In this document: positions 35,323 to 43,640 of the stretch, one piece after another
How the letters are laid out: every line of letters begins with the position of its first letter
Numbering within the stretch: the stretch's first letter is position 1
Source of the DNA: Hyphomicrobiales bacterium
GTDB lineage: Bacteria > Pseudomonadota > Alphaproteobacteria > Rhizobiales > Beijerinckiaceae
NCBI GenBank assembly: GCA_019237205.1
Contig: JAFAHO010000419.1
Span: forward strand, 1 to 43,940
Direction of reading: 5' to 3'
DNA length: 43,940 nucleotides
Made by a program: the position numbers and the translations under genes
Notes under the pieces: model-generated
The model's input: only the letters and a program-made list of their open reading frames with translations
Told to the model about the DNA's origin: nothing
Database searches by the model: none

Positions 35323-38300
35323 CCCAGGCTTTTCGGGTCGCCGGCGGCGCGATGCTCGACCGTGCGCGCCCGGTCTCTTTCACCTTTGACGGCGTGGCTT
35401 ACGGCGGCTACGAAGGCGACACGCTCGCGTCCGCTCTGCTCGCCAATGGTGTTCGTCTCGTCGGACGGTCGTACAAATATCACCGGCCGCGCGGGATCGT
35501 GAGCGCCGGCGCGGAGGAGCCGAACGCGCTCGTCGGCGTTGCGCGCGGCCCCGGCCGCTTCACTCCGAACCTGCGCGCAACCCAGGTCGGGCTGTTCGAC
35601 GGGCTCGTCGCCATGAGCCAGAACCGCTGGCCCTCGCTCGCCTTCGATGTCGGCGCAGTCAACGACCTGGCCGCGCCGCTGATCGGCGCAGGCTTCTATT
35701 ACAAGACTTTCATGGGCCCGGACTGGTTCGGCAAGAACTGGGCCTGGAGGCGCGTCTATGAGCCGGCGATCCGCCTGGCCGCCGGCCTCGGCGCTGCGCC
35801 GAGCGAACCCGACCCTGACCGCTACGTCCGCTACTTCGATCATTGCGACGTCATGATCGTCGGGGCGGGACCCGCGGGGCTTGCCGCTGCGCTGGCGGCA
35901 GGCGCGAGCGGCGCGCGCGTCGTCGTCTGCGACGAGAATCCGGCGCCGGGCGGCTCGCTCCTCGCCGAAACCCATGCGCAGATCGCTGGCGAACGCGCAT
36001 GGGTTTGGCTCGCGGAGGCGCTTGCGGCCCTTCGCACCCGGCCGAACGTGCGGCTGATGCCGCGCACTCAGGTCTTTGGCTATTATGCGCAGAATTTCGT
36101 GGCGCTGTGCGAAGGCGTCAGCGAGCCCGAGCTCATCGCCGATCCCGATCTGCCGCGCGAGCGGCTCTGGCAGATGCGGGCGCGCGAGGTCGTGCTCGCG
36201 ACCGGCGCCATCGAACGGCCGCTCGTCTTCGCCGACAACGACCGGCCGGGCGTGATGCTCGCCGACGCAGCGCGGCGCTATCTCCATCAATACGGCGTCA
36301 AGGTCGGGGAGCGCGCCGTCGTCGTGACCGCGCATGACGGCGCTTATCGCGCGGCGATCGATCTCAAAGAGGCGGGCGTCAAGGTCGAACTCATCGCGGA
36401 TCTCCGCGACGAGGCTTCGGGACCTTGGCCGGGGACCGCGAGGGCGGCCGGGATACGCGTGGCGACGAAGGCCGCGATGCACGAGGTTCGCGGACGCCGG
36501 CGCGTTGAGGCCGTGCGGCTCGCCGCGCATCCCGGCGGCATGCGGACGATTTCCTGCGACGCGCTTCTAATGTCCGGCGGCTGGACGCCCTCGGTCCATC
36601 TCTTCTCGCAGTCGCGCGGCAAGCTTGTCTTCGACGAGGCTCTGCAAGTGTTCAAACCAGGCGCTTCCGCCCAGCGCGAACGCTCCGCCGGCGCCTGCAA
36701 TGCGACTTTCGGTCTCGCGAAAGCGCTCGCCGAAGGCGACGCGGCGGGGCGGGCTGCTGCGTCGGCGGCCGGCTTCGCCGCGCCGGACGCGCGACCCTAC
36801 GCCGTCGACGGCGCTCCGCAGGCCGACGGCGGAATGCTCGGCGCCCCGCTCCATATTCTCGGCGACCGCCACGCCAAGGCCTTCGTCGATTTCCAGAACG
36901 ACGTCTGCGTCAAGGACGTCGAACTCGCAGTCCAGGAGGGCATGCGCTCGATCGAGCACGTCAAGCGCTACACCACGACCGGTATGGCGACCGACCAGGG
37001 CAAGCTTTCGAACATGAATGCGCTCGCCATCGCCGCCGTGGCGCAGGAGAAGACGATCCCCGAAGTGGGGCTTACGACCTTCCGTCCGCCCTATACTCCG
37101 GTGACTTTCGGCGCCTTTGCCGGTCCTGCCCGGGGCGATCTCTTCGATCCCATCCGCCGGACCCCGATCCACGACTGGGCGGCGGAGCGCGGCGCAGCGT
37201 TCGAGGACGTGGGCCTTTGGAAACGGGCCTGGTACTTCCCGAAGCCGGCTGAGTCGATGCACGAGGCGGTTGCGCGCGAATGCCGAACGACCCGCGCCGC
37301 GGTCGGCCTCTTCGATGCGACGACTCTTGGCAAGATCGAGGTCGTCGGGCCGGATGCGGCGGCCTTTCTCGAGCGCATGTACGCCAACGCCTTCATGAAG
37401 CTCGAGCCCGGGCGCTGCCGCTACGGTCTCATGCTGAGCGAGGCTGGCTTCCTGATGGACGACGGCGTCATCGCCCGGCTCGCGCCGGACCGCTTCCATG
37501 TCACGACGACGACAGGCGGAGCGCCGCGGGTGCTGGCTCATATGGAGGACTATCTCCAGACCGAGTTCACCGATCTCAAAGTCTGGCTGACCTCGACGAG
37601 CGAACAATGGGCGGTGATCGCCGTGCAGGGGCCCAAGGCGCGCGAGACGATCGCCCCGCTCATGGAAGGCATCGATCTGGCCAACGCGGCCTTCCCGCAT
37701 ATGAGCGTCCGCGACGCCCGGGTTTGCGGCGTCCCGACGCGGCTGATGCGGGTCAGCTTCACCGGCGAACTCGGCTACGAGATCAATGTCCCTGCAGGCT
37801 TCGGCCGTCCCGTCTGGGAGGCCGTCTGGCGCGAACTCGAGAAGCGCGGCGGTTGCGCTTATGGCACCGAGGCGATGCACGTGATGCGGGCCGAGAAGGG
37901 CTACGTGATCGTCGGCCAGGAAACGGACGGCACGGTGACACTTGCCGATCTCGGCCTCGACTGGGCGATCGGCAAGACGAAAAAGGACTTCGTCGGCAAA
38001 CGCTCGCTGAGCCGTCCTGACATCATCGCCGAAAATCGGAAGCAGCTCGTTGGCCTCCTGACCGAGAATCCGAACGTGGTTCTGGAAGAGGGCGCGCAGG
38101 TGACGGAAGGCGCGACGCCGCCGCTCGCCGCGCCGGCGCTAGGCCATGTGACCTCGTCTTATCGCAGCGAGACCTTGGGGCGCTCGATCGCCCTCGCCCT
38201 GGTCGCGACTGGGCGATCGCGCTTTGGCGAGATGCTGCATGTGCCGATGCCAAAGGGCCCCATCCGCGTCTCGGTCACGTCGCCGATCTTCTATGACAAG

Positions 38301-38324
38301 CTGGGAACGCGCCTTAATGCCTGA
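35319..38324 (+). CDS. soxA: Sarcosine oxidase alpha subunit
   Basis: This 1001-residue subunit binds NAD+ and the folate that accepts the one-carbon unit from sarcosine. Residues 1-110 form the ferredoxin-like N-terminal domain (FTFDGVAYGGYEGDTLASALLANG; SYKYHRPRGI). A Rossmann fold follows, with GAGPAG at 192-197, then the DALLMSGGWTPSVHLFSQSRG region. From about residue 600 comes the aminomethyltransferase (GcvT)-like domain (IEVVGPDAAAFLERMYANAF; FTGELGYEINVPA; GLDWAIGKTKKDFVGKRSL). The ATG at 35319 overlaps the soxD stop; the longer open frame upstream overlaps soxD and is not used. Confidence 0.96.
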   Translation: MTQAFRVAGGAMLDRARPVSFTFDGVAYGGYEGDTLASALLANGVRLVGRSYKYHRPRGIVSAGAEEPNALVGVARGPGRFTPNLRATQVGLFDGLVAMSQNRWPSLAFDVGAVNDLAAPLIGAGFYYKTFMGPDWFGKNWAWRRVYEPAIRLAAGLGAAPSEPDPDRYVRYFDHCDVMIVGAGPAGLAAALAAGASGARVVVCDENPAPGGSLLAETHAQIAGERAWVWLAEALAALRTRPNVRLMPRTQVFGYYAQNFVALCEGVSEPELIADPDLPRERLWQMRAREVVLATGAIERPLVFADNDRPGVMLADAARRYLHQYGVKVGERAVVVTAHDGAYRAAIDLKEAGVKVELIADLRDEASGPWPGTARAAGIRVATKAAMHEVRGRRRVEAVRLAAHPGGMRTISCDALLMSGGWTPSVHLFSQSRGKLVFDEALQVFKPGASAQRERSAGACNATFGLAKALAEGDAAGRAAASAAGFAAPDARPYAVDGAPQADGGMLGAPLHILGDRHAKAFVDFQNDVCVKDVELAVQEGMRSIEHVKRYTTTGMATDQGKLSNMNALAIAAVAQEKTIPEVGLTTFRPPYTPVTFGAFAGPARGDLFDPIRRTPIHDWAAERGAAFEDVGLWKRAWYFPKPAESMHEAVARECRTTRAAVGLFDATTLGKIEVVGPDAAAFLERMYANAFMKLEPGRCRYGLMLSEAGFLMDDGVIARLAPDRFHVTTTTGGAPRVLAHMEDYLQTEFTDLKVWLTSTSEQWAVIAVQGPKARETIAPLMEGIDLANAAFPHMSVRDARVCGVPTRLMRVSFTGELGYEINVPAGFGRPVWEAVWRELEKRGGCAYGTEAMHVMRAEKGYVIVGQETDGTVTLADLGLDWAIGKTKKDFVGKRSLSRPDIIAENRKQLVGLLTENPNVVLEEGAQVTEGATPPLAAPALGHVTSSYRSETLGRSIALALVATGRSRFGEMLHVPMPKGPIRVSVTSPIFYDKLGTRLNA

Positions 38325-38886
38325 CGCAGCTGTGGCTTTGCGTTCGCCGCTCGAACGGCTCGCTCTGCCGGCTGGGGACAGGTTTGCGCTCGCCGAGACG
38401 CCCCCGGCCGCGCGCTTCGTCTTTCGCGGCGGCGAGGCGGCGCGCGCCGCCTGTTCGGCCGCCTTCGGGGCCGAATTGCCCGCAAGGCTCGGGCTTGGGG
38501 GCGAGCGCGAGCGTCGCGCCGCTCTCTGGCTCGGGCCAGATGAGTGGCTCTTGATCGCCGAGGGCGCGGACTCCGCTTCGCTCGGCGCAGAAATCGAGGC
38601 GGCGCTCGTTTCGGCGCCGCATAGCCTCGTGGACGTCTCGCATCGCCAGATTGGCCTCCTTGTTTCTGGTCCGGTCGCGGCGCGGGCCCTCAGCGCAGGC
38701 TGTCCGCTCGATCTCCATCTGTCGGCGTTCCCCGTCGGCATGGCGACGCGGACGATCTTCGACAAGGCTGAGATCGCGCTGTGGCGGCGCGGCGCGACCG
38801 CCTTCCATGTCGAGGTCTGGCGCTCGTTCGCGCCTTACCTCGTCGCCGCGCTCGCCGAAGCCGCAAGAGGCGCGCCGGAGGGGTAG
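38317..38886 (+). CDS. soxG: Sarcosine oxidase gamma subunit
   Basis: This 189-residue subunit completes the heterotetramer. It has the weakly conserved family pattern: ALWLGPDEWLLIAEG, SLVDVSHRQIGLLVSGPVAARALSAGCPLDLHLSAFPVGMATRTIFDKAEIALWRRG and FHVEVWRSFAPYLVAALAEAA. The ATG at 38317 overlaps the end of soxA by eight bases. It closes the operon. Confidence 0.93.
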   Translation: MPDAAVALRSPLERLALPAGDRFALAETPPAARFVFRGGEAARAACSAAFGAELPARLGLGGERERRAALWLGPDEWLLIAEGADSASLGAEIEAALVSAPHSLVDVSHRQIGLLVSGPVAARALSAGCPLDLHLSAFPVGMATRTIFDKAEIALWRRGATAFHVEVWRSFAPYLVAALAEAARGAPEG

Positions 38887-39053
38887 AACCGCCGGGACGG
38901 GCCCGCGTCGCCCACGGCGCGCCCCTTCATCGACTATCTGGCGCGGCGCTCCAGAGAGGCGCACGCTTACTGATGATTTTTGCGATTTTGACAGGCGGTG
39001 ACGCGCAGGCTAATTCGTCCGCAGGGGAACAGGGTGGCGCGAGAGACCGCAGA

Positions 39054-39701
39054 ATGACGCTACGTTATCTCGACCTTGATGCTTTCAAGGCCGTTCCGCT
39101 CACAAGCGAGCCTTTCCGGTATATGATCGTTCCCGGTTTCGTTCGGCCCGAAGCGTGCGCGGAAATCAATCGCGATTACCCCCGCATCGCCGAGAGCGGA
39201 AGCTTTCCTGTCGACCAATTGTCATATGGACCCGCGTTCCGCGAGTTCCTAGATGAACTCGCGTCCGATCCGTTCCGTAAAGCTTTCGAGGATAAGTTCG
39301 ATCTCGATCTCTCTGGCTTGCCTCATACCATCACTGTCCGCGGCCACTGCAGCGCCAAAGATGGACGAATCCATACCGACACGAAAAGCAAAATCATCAC
39401 GATCCTGATTTACATGAATCCTGCATGGGAACATTCAGGCGGGCGGCTGCGCCTGTTGAGGTCGGCCGACGATCTGGATGATGCGATCCTGGAGGTCCCC
39501 CCCGCCGCGGGCACTCTTTTGGCTTTCAAGCGGTCCGACAATTCCTGGCATGGCCATAAGCCGTTCTCTGGCGAACGCCGCGTCATCCAGTTCAACTGGG
39601 TCACGTCAGAGGGAGACCGTCGCATCGCGATGTTGCGCCACCAGGTCTCGGCCTCGTTCAAGCGCCTGTTGGCGGCGGCCACGCACCGGGCTTCCGCTTA
39701 G
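39054..39701 (+). CDS. 2OG-Fe(II) oxygenase superfamily protein
   Basis: This 215-residue protein has the double-stranded beta-helix iron site: H107 and D109 (GRIHTDTKSKIITILIYMNP), a distal His at H166 or H168 (NSWHGHKPFSGERRVIQFNW) and the 2-oxoglutarate-binding R175 or R176. N-terminal FVRPEACAEINRDYPRIAE is typical of the prolyl-hydroxylase-like branch. The substrate is unknown; such enzymes hydroxylate proteins, peptides or sugars. The ATG at 39054 was taken; the frame is open further upstream without similarity. It lies between soxG and a glycosyltransferase remnant, about 0.65 kb from the ATP-grasp genes. Confidence 0.82.
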   Translation: MTLRYLDLDAFKAVPLTSEPFRYMIVPGFVRPEACAEINRDYPRIAESGSFPVDQLSYGPAFREFLDELASDPFRKAFEDKFDLDLSGLPHTITVRGHCSAKDGRIHTDTKSKIITILIYMNPAWEHSGGRLRLLRSADDLDDAILEVPPAAGTLLAFKRSDNSWHGHKPFSGERRVIQFNWVTSEGDRRIAMLRHQVSASFKRLLAAATHRASA

Positions 39702-39719
39702 GGCGCCGCCTCGCCCTCC

Positions 39720-40031
39720 CAGAGTCTGCGCGGCCATGGCCTCGAGCATCGTGAGGCCGAACCCCTCGACGCGCGAGGCGAAGACGTAGATCGAGATGCG
39801 CTGGTACCAGAGCGGCGCTTCCTCGATCGGCAGTTCGCCAAGGAAGCGGATGCGGTCAGAAAGCCCCGCGGCCGCGATCCGTTGTTTGAGCCCTTCGACA
39901 AAGAGCCGGTTGTCGACGGAGACGAACCCGACCACCACGGCGGTGAAGTCTGGATATTTCGGCAGAAGCCGGCACGCGGCCTCGACGACGCGGGCGTTTC
40001 CGGACGATTCCGCGAACGGGTAAATTCGACC
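39720..40031 (-). pseudogene. Remnant of a lipopolysaccharide-type glycosyltransferase (GT1/GT4)
   Basis: The minus strand encodes GRIYPFAESSGNARVVEAAC, then RLLPKYPDFTAVVVG, LKQRIAAAGLSDRIRFLGEL and WYQRISIYVFASRVEGFGLTMLEAMAAQT. This is the UDP/GDP-sugar-binding half of a GT-B glycosyltransferase like the LpcC/mannosyltransferase group of rhizobial LPS core synthesis. The N-terminal domain is missing and the frame loses similarity right after EAMAAQ, where AxxxPVVAS-type sequence should follow. So both ends are gone. It marks a deletion or insertion scar next to the low-G+C segment. Confidence 0.72.
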
Positions 40032-40352
40032 CGGAGCCGAAGTTCCCGATCTCGTGGTAGACGTCCGCTTTGGCACCAAGAACGGAAGGCTCCGCGAACG
40101 TACCGGCGTCCTTTCCCGCTCCTGGAGCGGCACCGTTCGCCTTGAGCACCTATCATCCGCCGATCGGTGGCTCCGTTCGCCGAACGTTCGGCTTTCCACC
40201 AGGTGAAGCATGGCGCACTATGAAATTACACGAATCTGCCCGGCACCTTATCTAGAGTAGTCCGAGGTTTCGGGTTAGATACTGAAATATCGGATGCTGT
40301 GAGTCCTTAAAAAGTGTATCAACAAAAGCGACATATTTCTGGGGAGATAGCG
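40032..40352. other. Transition region before the ATP-grasp genes
   Basis: High-G+C sequence ends near 40200 and AT-rich sequence begins. No gene is supported up to the ATG at 40353; short minus-strand frames at 40032-40149 may be further debris of the adjacent glycosyltransferase gene. The region should contain the promoter of the TTL-like gene. Confidence 0.5.
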
Positions 40353-41663
40353 ATGGAAACGAAAATACAGCCTTCCCGACGCGAAGATTTTGGCCACGGA
40401 GCGGGGGCGATCAAGACACCATCGATTGTCGTTATCGAAACACAGGATCACCTCCGTGAGACCAGTATTCGAATCGCACAGGCACTCGCCCGTCCTCAGA
40501 CTGCCAATGTGTTTCTCGTGGACTGGGATCGATTTCACTTCTCGAACGACATGGTGTCGTTTCAGGGACCAGTGCATTGCGTTAAGGGCTGCGGCATCGT
40601 CGAAGACCGGACAATTCTGGCCCCTTTACCTGTTAGGGGGATGTTTTTTTATAGAAAAAACTGCGGGGAACTGATAGGGGGCAAAGCGGCAGCTCTCGAG
40701 AGTCTCTCCGCCGCCGGCATCACTACTGATGGGGCACCAATCCACAAAATCGTAGACGGAATGATGCTCGAGGCATCTCGTCGCGGGGTCATCACTAACG
40801 CGCTCGGCTCCAGCGATACTTGGGGGCCAAAGCATTGTCAGGAGTTACAACTGCGCCGCTATGAGAGTGCTACTGGCCAAACGATCCCCCGCCCCGAAAC
40901 TCATATCGCGCGCCCGGACCAGATGCGCAGGGTGCTTTCCATTTTTGCCAGACGTGGTCAGGCATGCTTGGTGAAGCCTGCCTTCGGCTCCCTAGGCCGA
41001 GGCTTTCATATTGTCCGTCCGGGGTCGTCCTTCCAATCGAACGACATCATGGTCGTGCAGCGGCTCATCCCTAATCCACTTCTGGTGGACGGCCACAAGG
41101 CCGACATACGCTTTTATTTGCTCATTGATGTCGACAATGATCGGGTATCGGGTCGACTCAGCCCTATTTTCATTCGTCGAGCTGCGTTTCCGTACGTCGC
41201 GCAAAGCCTACCAGCCGAAATTACCAATACCTCGTATCGGTTACGCTTGGGACTTGCGCCGGACATCCGTCCGATTCAGCCAATGCCCGGTATTTCCGAG
41301 CACTCCTATTCCCTAATTATTTCCCAACTAGATTCACTGGCACGCGCCCTCGTCAACGCCCATTTTTGGAATGCCGAACACAAATCCGTGGAGACAGATG
41401 GATGTATTATTCCAAATCGTACGCTCTTATTGGGTATCGATGCGCTGGTCGCGATTCGGTCGAGCGGCCCTCGCGTTTATTTTCTAGAATCAAATCCGTT
41501 CCCATTGCTCTATCGGGGTACGCCGGACTGCGACGAGGCCATCGACCAAATGCTTTCGCGAGAATACCTCCCATTGCTTACTAGATTGGACAAGCTCGAG
41601 GCCCGCAATCCGGAACGGCCACAACCCGCTCTTCTTGTCCCGCAGAGTCCCGATAGCATGTGA
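40353..41663 (+). CDS. TTL-like ATP-grasp ligase
   Basis: This 436-residue protein has an ATP-grasp fold of the tubulin-tyrosine-ligase type. Visible elements are K208 (CLVKP), the glycine-rich loop at 212-217 (GSLGRG), hinge VVQRLIPNPLLVDGHKADIRFY (Q236, K249, D251, R253), D363 (GIDALV), and E379 and N381 (YFLESNPFP) as metal ligands. The TTL group adds amino acids to protein side chains or termini. Residues 1-170 are an unrecognised N-domain. I chose ATG 40353 (GGGGAG seven bases upstream) over GTG 40314. Codon choice is AT-richer than neighbours. It converges with the MvdD-like gene. Confidence 0.75.
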   Translation: METKIQPSRREDFGHGAGAIKTPSIVVIETQDHLRETSIRIAQALARPQTANVFLVDWDRFHFSNDMVSFQGPVHCVKGCGIVEDRTILAPLPVRGMFFYRKNCGELIGGKAAALESLSAAGITTDGAPIHKIVDGMMLEASRRGVITNALGSSDTWGPKHCQELQLRRYESATGQTIPRPETHIARPDQMRRVLSIFARRGQACLVKPAFGSLGRGFHIVRPGSSFQSNDIMVVQRLIPNPLLVDGHKADIRFYLLIDVDNDRVSGRLSPIFIRRAAFPYVAQSLPAEITNTSYRLRLGLAPDIRPIQPMPGISEHSYSLIISQLDSLARALVNAHFWNAEHKSVETDGCIIPNRTLLLGIDALVAIRSSGPRVYFLESNPFPLLYRGTPDCDEAIDQMLSREYLPLLTRLDKLEARNPERPQPALLVPQSPDSM

Positions 41664-41805
41664 AGCTCCATCGAACGACGCAATTTTCCGCATAAAAGCT
41701 TTCAGCGCTGTAGAGCGTAACGCCTGCTTAATAGCACTCTCGGAACAGTGTTTCGTTGTTGGAGTGGAAGTCTATTCGGCGATCACGACGCACACTCAAA
41801 GTGTA

Positions 41806-42816
41806 TCACGTCACTCGCGCCGACCCTCGCGCGTTGTGCGGTAAAGAATACTCTAAAGAATATTCTTTAGCGTTCAGCAGCAGCTCCACCATAGCGTGTA
41901 ATAACGGTTGTCCGGTTTCGATCTCTATAAAAAGGAATTGGCCTGCGGGATTCACTTCCAAGAAGACATATTCTCCATCGGGCCGTTGTCGTAGATCGAT
42001 GCAGCCGTAGTGCAGCCCAAGCATCCTCAGCATCCTAACTAGACGACTACTTACGTCGCGAGGAAGAGAATGCTCAGACCATTTGGCAGACAAATCAAGA
42101 CGCCAGTCCAAATCAGCCTCTGATCGGTGAGTAGTAACGTCAGCAGCGAATAGGCGGTCACCGAAAATCGTAACTCGCACATCTCGCCCCTTTTCGATTT
42201 TTTCTTGCACAATAATTGGGGCGTGTCGAAGTTTATCTAGGTCGTTTAAATCCTCAACCGCTAGGATCCGCGTCTCCGCCATGCGCCAACTCGGAGGCGT
42301 GAACGCTTTATAGATGCATGGAGTACCGGTACTTTCCCAGAAAGCTCGCACTTCGGTCACGTCGTTTGACATGAGCGTTCTAGGAATGCGAAGTCCCGCT
42401 TTCACGGCTGTCGCGAGTTGGAGAGGTTTGCGGTCCGCAGACCCCTCGGCTTCGGGGTCATTGACGAACGGAACGGGAAGCGAGGCAAGCGCTCCTCGGA
42501 ACAGTGCCTGGCACTCATTGAAGCAAAACCGCCTGATGTTCGGATCGGTCACACCTGGGTCGATTATGTATGGGCCGACGCGCCGCCACCAGATGCTACG
42601 TACGGACGCTACGCTAATCGTGCGTCCTTGAGAGATGTCGATTCGGCAGTCCTCGACACCCTCTGCGAGTCTAAAATTTAGGGTATGAGTGCTTGGAAAG
42701 TAGCCGGGATCCCAAACAATGGCTTCCGAACCGAAATCGCGATCAAGCGCTCTAGCTACTGCCTGCGCATGACCATCGTCTTTCGGCGCCAGAATCAAAA
42801 CGATTTGTGCTTGCAT
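41806..42816 (-). CDS. MvdD/RimK-like ATP-grasp ligase (graspetide-type)
   Basis: This 336-residue protein looks like the ATP-grasp ligases that form ester or amide cross-links in graspetides (microviridin MvdD group). Pre-ATP-grasp residues 1-120 contain SIWWRRVGPYIID and FVNDPEAEGSADRKPLQLATAVKAGLRIPRTLMSND, the hallmark start of this group. Then come K170 (CIYKAF), the hinge VQEKI, the R211-D-V-R motif (RDVRVTIFGDRLFAADV) and the metal/nucleotide motif FLEVNPAGQ (E287, N289). It lies 36 bp downstream of the precursor-like gene on the same strand. The extreme C-terminus has a 12-bp duplication. Alternative: other RimK-like peptide ligases. Confidence 0.78.
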   Translation of the reverse strand: MQAQIVLILAPKDDGHAQAVARALDRDFGSEAIVWDPGYFPSTHTLNFRLAEGVEDCRIDISQGRTISVASVRSIWWRRVGPYIIDPGVTDPNIRRFCFNECQALFRGALASLPVPFVNDPEAEGSADRKPLQLATAVKAGLRIPRTLMSNDVTEVRAFWESTGTPCIYKAFTPPSWRMAETRILAVEDLNDLDKLRHAPIIVQEKIEKGRDVRVTIFGDRLFAADVTTHRSEADLDWRLDLSAKWSEHSLPRDVSSRLVRMLRMLGLHYGCIDLRQRPDGEYVFLEVNPAGQFLFIEIETGQPLLHAMVELLLNAKEYSLEYSLPHNARGSARVT

Positions 42817-42852
42817 AATTGCTAGCGAGGAAACGGAAATCGACCCACGCTG

Positions 42853-43572
42853 CTACGGACTATGGTCATCTACGATTTGATCCGCATGCGAGTCCGGATA
42901 TGTCGCGTCAGCCTGTGTATCTGTTTGATAATACCAAATATATTGGTCCGGCGGGGGAAGGTGTACAACTGTTTGAAAAGTAGTTGGCCCCCCTTCGGTT
43001 CCCCATGTTGTGTCGTGCGAACTCACACTCTCGTAACCTCCACCTCCATCACCTACACCTCCGTCTTCGCCATTCTCTATGCCTAAATCGGATCGCGGTG
43101 TTCTGCGGGATAAGCTTCTGAAGAACTCGTGACTCGCAGCATGACGTTCAGATAATTCAGCAGCTCCGAACACAACCTTTCCTTGTACGGAAGGTCGCGC
43201 CATCACGAATGGCAAAAGTCCACCTGTAGGGAGAGGCGGCAGTACCTGGTTCGGCTGAGTCGGGTCAAACGGGTCGACTACTCCGATTACGCGACAGCTG
43301 CCGTCAAGCAAAGCAAGAACCGCGTCTGGCGCCAGCGAGACACCTCCGGCGGGTGCGAATTCAAAATAGAGCTGATTGAGCCCTGTAGTGAAGGAGTATC
43401 GCAATGCGTGGACACCCGTAAGTCTGGCCCCTGCATCCAGCCGACGGTTTATTCCCTCCTCAACTCTTTTATCCAGCAGTGCATACAAGGCTTGATCGGG
43501 ATATCGCGGATGGCGTGAAATACGGTCCGCTTGAAGGGACTTGCGCAGTTCGGCGAGTTGATTCTCCGCCAT
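42853..43572 (-). CDS. Candidate graspetide precursor: long leader domain plus Thr/Ser/Asp/Glu-rich core
   Basis: This 239-residue protein has two parts. Residues 1-160 are mixed alpha/beta, with many Arg and a PFVMARPS segment at 121-128. Residues 161-239 have no Lys or Arg, 15 Asp/Glu, 9 Thr, 6 Ser and many Gly, Tyr and Pro (DTTWGTEGG, QTDTQADATYPDSHADQ, ending IVDDHSP). Such acid/hydroxyl cores are substrates for MvdD-type ligases. The ATG at 43570-43572 is preceded by GGAGGGAG; an ATG at 43597-43599 is in frame. Graspetide leaders are usually far shorter, so this may be a new precursor class. It could also be an unrelated protein with a low-complexity tail. No database search was possible. 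Confidence 0.6.
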   Translation of the reverse strand: MAENQLAELRKSLQADRISRHPRYPDQALYALLDKRVEEGINRRLDAGARLTGVHALRYSFTTGLNQLYFEFAPAGGVSLAPDAVLALLDGSCRVIGVVDPFDPTQPNQVLPPLPTGGLLPFVMARPSVQGKVVFGAAELSERHAASHEFFRSLSRRTPRSDLGIENGEDGGVGDGGGGYESVSSHDTTWGTEGGPTTFQTVVHLPPPDQYIWYYQTDTQADATYPDSHADQIVDDHSP

Positions 43573-43611
43573 TACTTTACTCCCTCCCTGCCTTGACATG
43601 ATTCATACAAC

Positions 43612-43640
43612 ACACTACAAGATTCTCTTTCCTTTGTCAA
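43612..43640 (-). promoter_or_regulatory. Sigma-70-type promoter for the precursor-like gene
   Basis: On the minus strand, TTGACA (43640-43635) is followed after exactly 17 bases by TAGTGT (43617-43612). Transcription would start near 43605, about 30 bases before the ATG at 43572. It would drive the precursor and the ATP-grasp gene. The -35 is perfect; the -10 matches consensus at its first, second and last base. Confidence 0.6.

Noticed and set aside
35154-37880. Two long minus-strand frames opposite soxA
   Set aside because: Opposite an unambiguous soxA; their composition is that of antisense translation.
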